Below, piece after piece: positions 62,881 to 64,000 of a stretch of DNA of 64,000 nt. The stretch covers positions 186,557,801 through 186,621,800 of the forward strand of contig JAIOJX010000025.1 of the NCBI GenBank assembly GCA_022376925.1, written 5' to 3'. Within the stretch, counting starts at the first letter, position 1. Each line of letters begins with the position of its first letter. This stretch comes from Tragulus kanchil. Lineage: Eukaryota > Chordata > Mammalia > Artiodactyla > Tragulidae. Both the position numbers and the translations under genes were made by a program. The notes under the pieces were generated by a model. That model worked only from the letters and a program-made list of their open reading frames with translations. It searched no databases and was not told the origin of the DNA.

Positions 62881-63204
62881 CCCGAGGAGAGGATGAGCGC
62901 GAGGGTCTTTCAAAACGATCATGGGTCTCACGCACACAAGAGAGTGAGGGCACCAGGGGCCGGCGGCCTTGTCTGGCTCCAGGTGCTCCGCGAGACTGGA
63001 GACGCCCACACACGCCAGCTGACCGTGGCCCTCTGCCCGAGGGCACCGGAGGGACCCCCTGCGTCGCTCCCCTCAGGCAGGGGGGCCACACGAAGGAGCT
63101 GTGGCCAGCGGGACATACGCAGCAGGGACGACCAGCGCCTCCTGGCCCCACAGAGGCTACCCCCGCGGCGAGACGGGGCCTTACCGACCCCCCTGCGGAA
63201 GCCC

Positions 63205-63490
63205 TGGCCCCAGAGTGACTGTGTTTGGAGACGGGGCCTCGAAGGAGGTAACGAAGGTCAAATGAGGTTAGAGGGGTGGGGCCGTGATCCCGCAGCACTG
63301 AGGTCTTGTAAGCAAAGGGAGAAACACCGCATCTGTGCACGTGTGTGACTCAGCACATGCAGGCCAGGCCACCGAGGACGCACGGGAAGGCCTGCGGGAG
63401 AGGTCTCCCCAGAATCCCACCATGCTGGATCTCGATCTTGAACTTCAGCCCCGAGAACCACGAGAAGACAAATGCCTCTCGTGTGGGCCC
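63205..63490 (+). mobile_element. ERVL-MaLR type LTR fragment
   Basis: GTGACTGTGTTTGGAGACGG, GAGGTAACGAAGGTCAAATG, AGGTCTTGTAAGCAAAGGGA and ATGCTGGATCTCGATCTTGA follow a well-known mammalian MaLR LTR in order. Non-coding and incomplete. Confidence 0.6.
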
Positions 63491-64000
63491 CAGTCCGCGG
63501 CCCCCTGCGACCGCAGTCCCGGAAGACCGGTCCAGAGAGCGAGGAAGGCTGAAGACCGCCTGCGGCGTCCCCGGCCTGCACCCACACCCCTCGGCGTGTG
63601 GCCGCCTCCACGGAGCCCTGGAGCCTGGCCCCGCGCCCCGGGGTCCAGCTCGCGTTGGCGCGTGCAACTTGCCGGGAACGTTCACACCCACGGTTCCGTC
63701 GGGGCCTGGCCTCCGCCGTGTGAACGGGCCCTGATGAGCCGGCCAGACGCCAAACGACGTGTGGCCGTCTCCCCACGGCCCAGCCGGTCGGCCCCCAGGG
63801 CAGGACTGCCCAAGACCCACTGGTGACCAGGTACCACCCGGCTACAGGAGCCAGCCTGCCGAGCAAGGCCTGCAGCTGGCGGACCCGTCATCGTGAGCCA
63901 CGTACGGGCCGCACGTCACGCGTCTGGGCCGTCGTCACGACGCCCAGGCAGCAGCCTGACAGGCGTCTGGCGAGCCCCGGGCCCCGCGGCACGCTGGGAA

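Larger units (their letters stand above)
59119..64000. other. DOK7 upstream region
   Basis: No exon recognised. Contains the DOK7 distal promoter copy, duplicated block 59844-62086, a BovA SINE at 62680 and an LTR fragment at 63205. HGFAC, the next gene in other mammals, is not visible and presumably lies beyond the window. Confidence 0.6.

Noticed and set aside
60000..64000. HGFAC, the expected next gene upstream of DOK7
   Set aside because: I searched by eye for the trypsin-like protease, kringle and EGF signatures on the - strand and found none; it likely lies outside the window.

Overview
This is vertebrate nuclear DNA from a pecoran ruminant (cattle, sheep, goat or relative). The evidence is spliced genes with GT-AG introns, ruminant tRNA-derived SINEs (CHR and BovA types), BovB RTE LINE fragments and very GC-rich sequence. 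Two genes are recognised by direct reading of their exons: LRPAP1 (receptor-associated protein, RAP) on the + strand at 962-11046 and DOK7 (docking protein 7) on the - strand at about 25336-59118. They lie tail to tail, the arrangement known from human 4p16.3. I see no third gene.

Layout: 1-961 holds a truncated extra copy of LRPAP1 exon 1 and intron 1, then the CpG-rich, TATA-less LRPAP1 promoter. 962-11370 holds the eight LRPAP1 coding exons and an ATTAAA poly(A) signal. 11371-25335 lies between the two classical gene ends and contains BovB LINE sequence plus a set of strong candidate DOK7 downstream exons. 25336-26115 is the DOK7 3' UTR. 26116-57996 holds DOK7 exons 7 to 1. 57997-64000 is the DOK7 promoter, a second copy of exons 1-2, and upstream DNA with a SINE and an old LTR.

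The strongest structural signal is assembly-like. Eighteen times, a segment of about 0.8-1.2 kb is followed at once, or nearly so, by a near-identical direct copy. Differences cluster at the junctions and are mostly homopolymer-length changes, as expected if overlapping contig ends were laid side by side instead of merged. Several copies carry coding exons: LRPAP1 exon 1 (part) and exon 2, DOK7 exons 1 and 2, and two candidate DOK7 alternative exons. Exon counts taken naively from this window will therefore be wrong.

The strongest biological signal is a candidate alternative C-terminus of DOK7. The classical stop codon lies just past a good splice donor (AAG|GTAAAG). Three downstream exons (43, 132 and 116 coding bases) join to it in perfect phase and would replace the last five residues with 96 residues carrying three tyrosine motifs (YANLP, HYLGL, YAQID). 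The two genes have unrelated roles: RAP is an endoplasmic-reticulum chaperone for LDL-receptor-family proteins, and DOK7 activates the muscle kinase MuSK at the neuromuscular junction.
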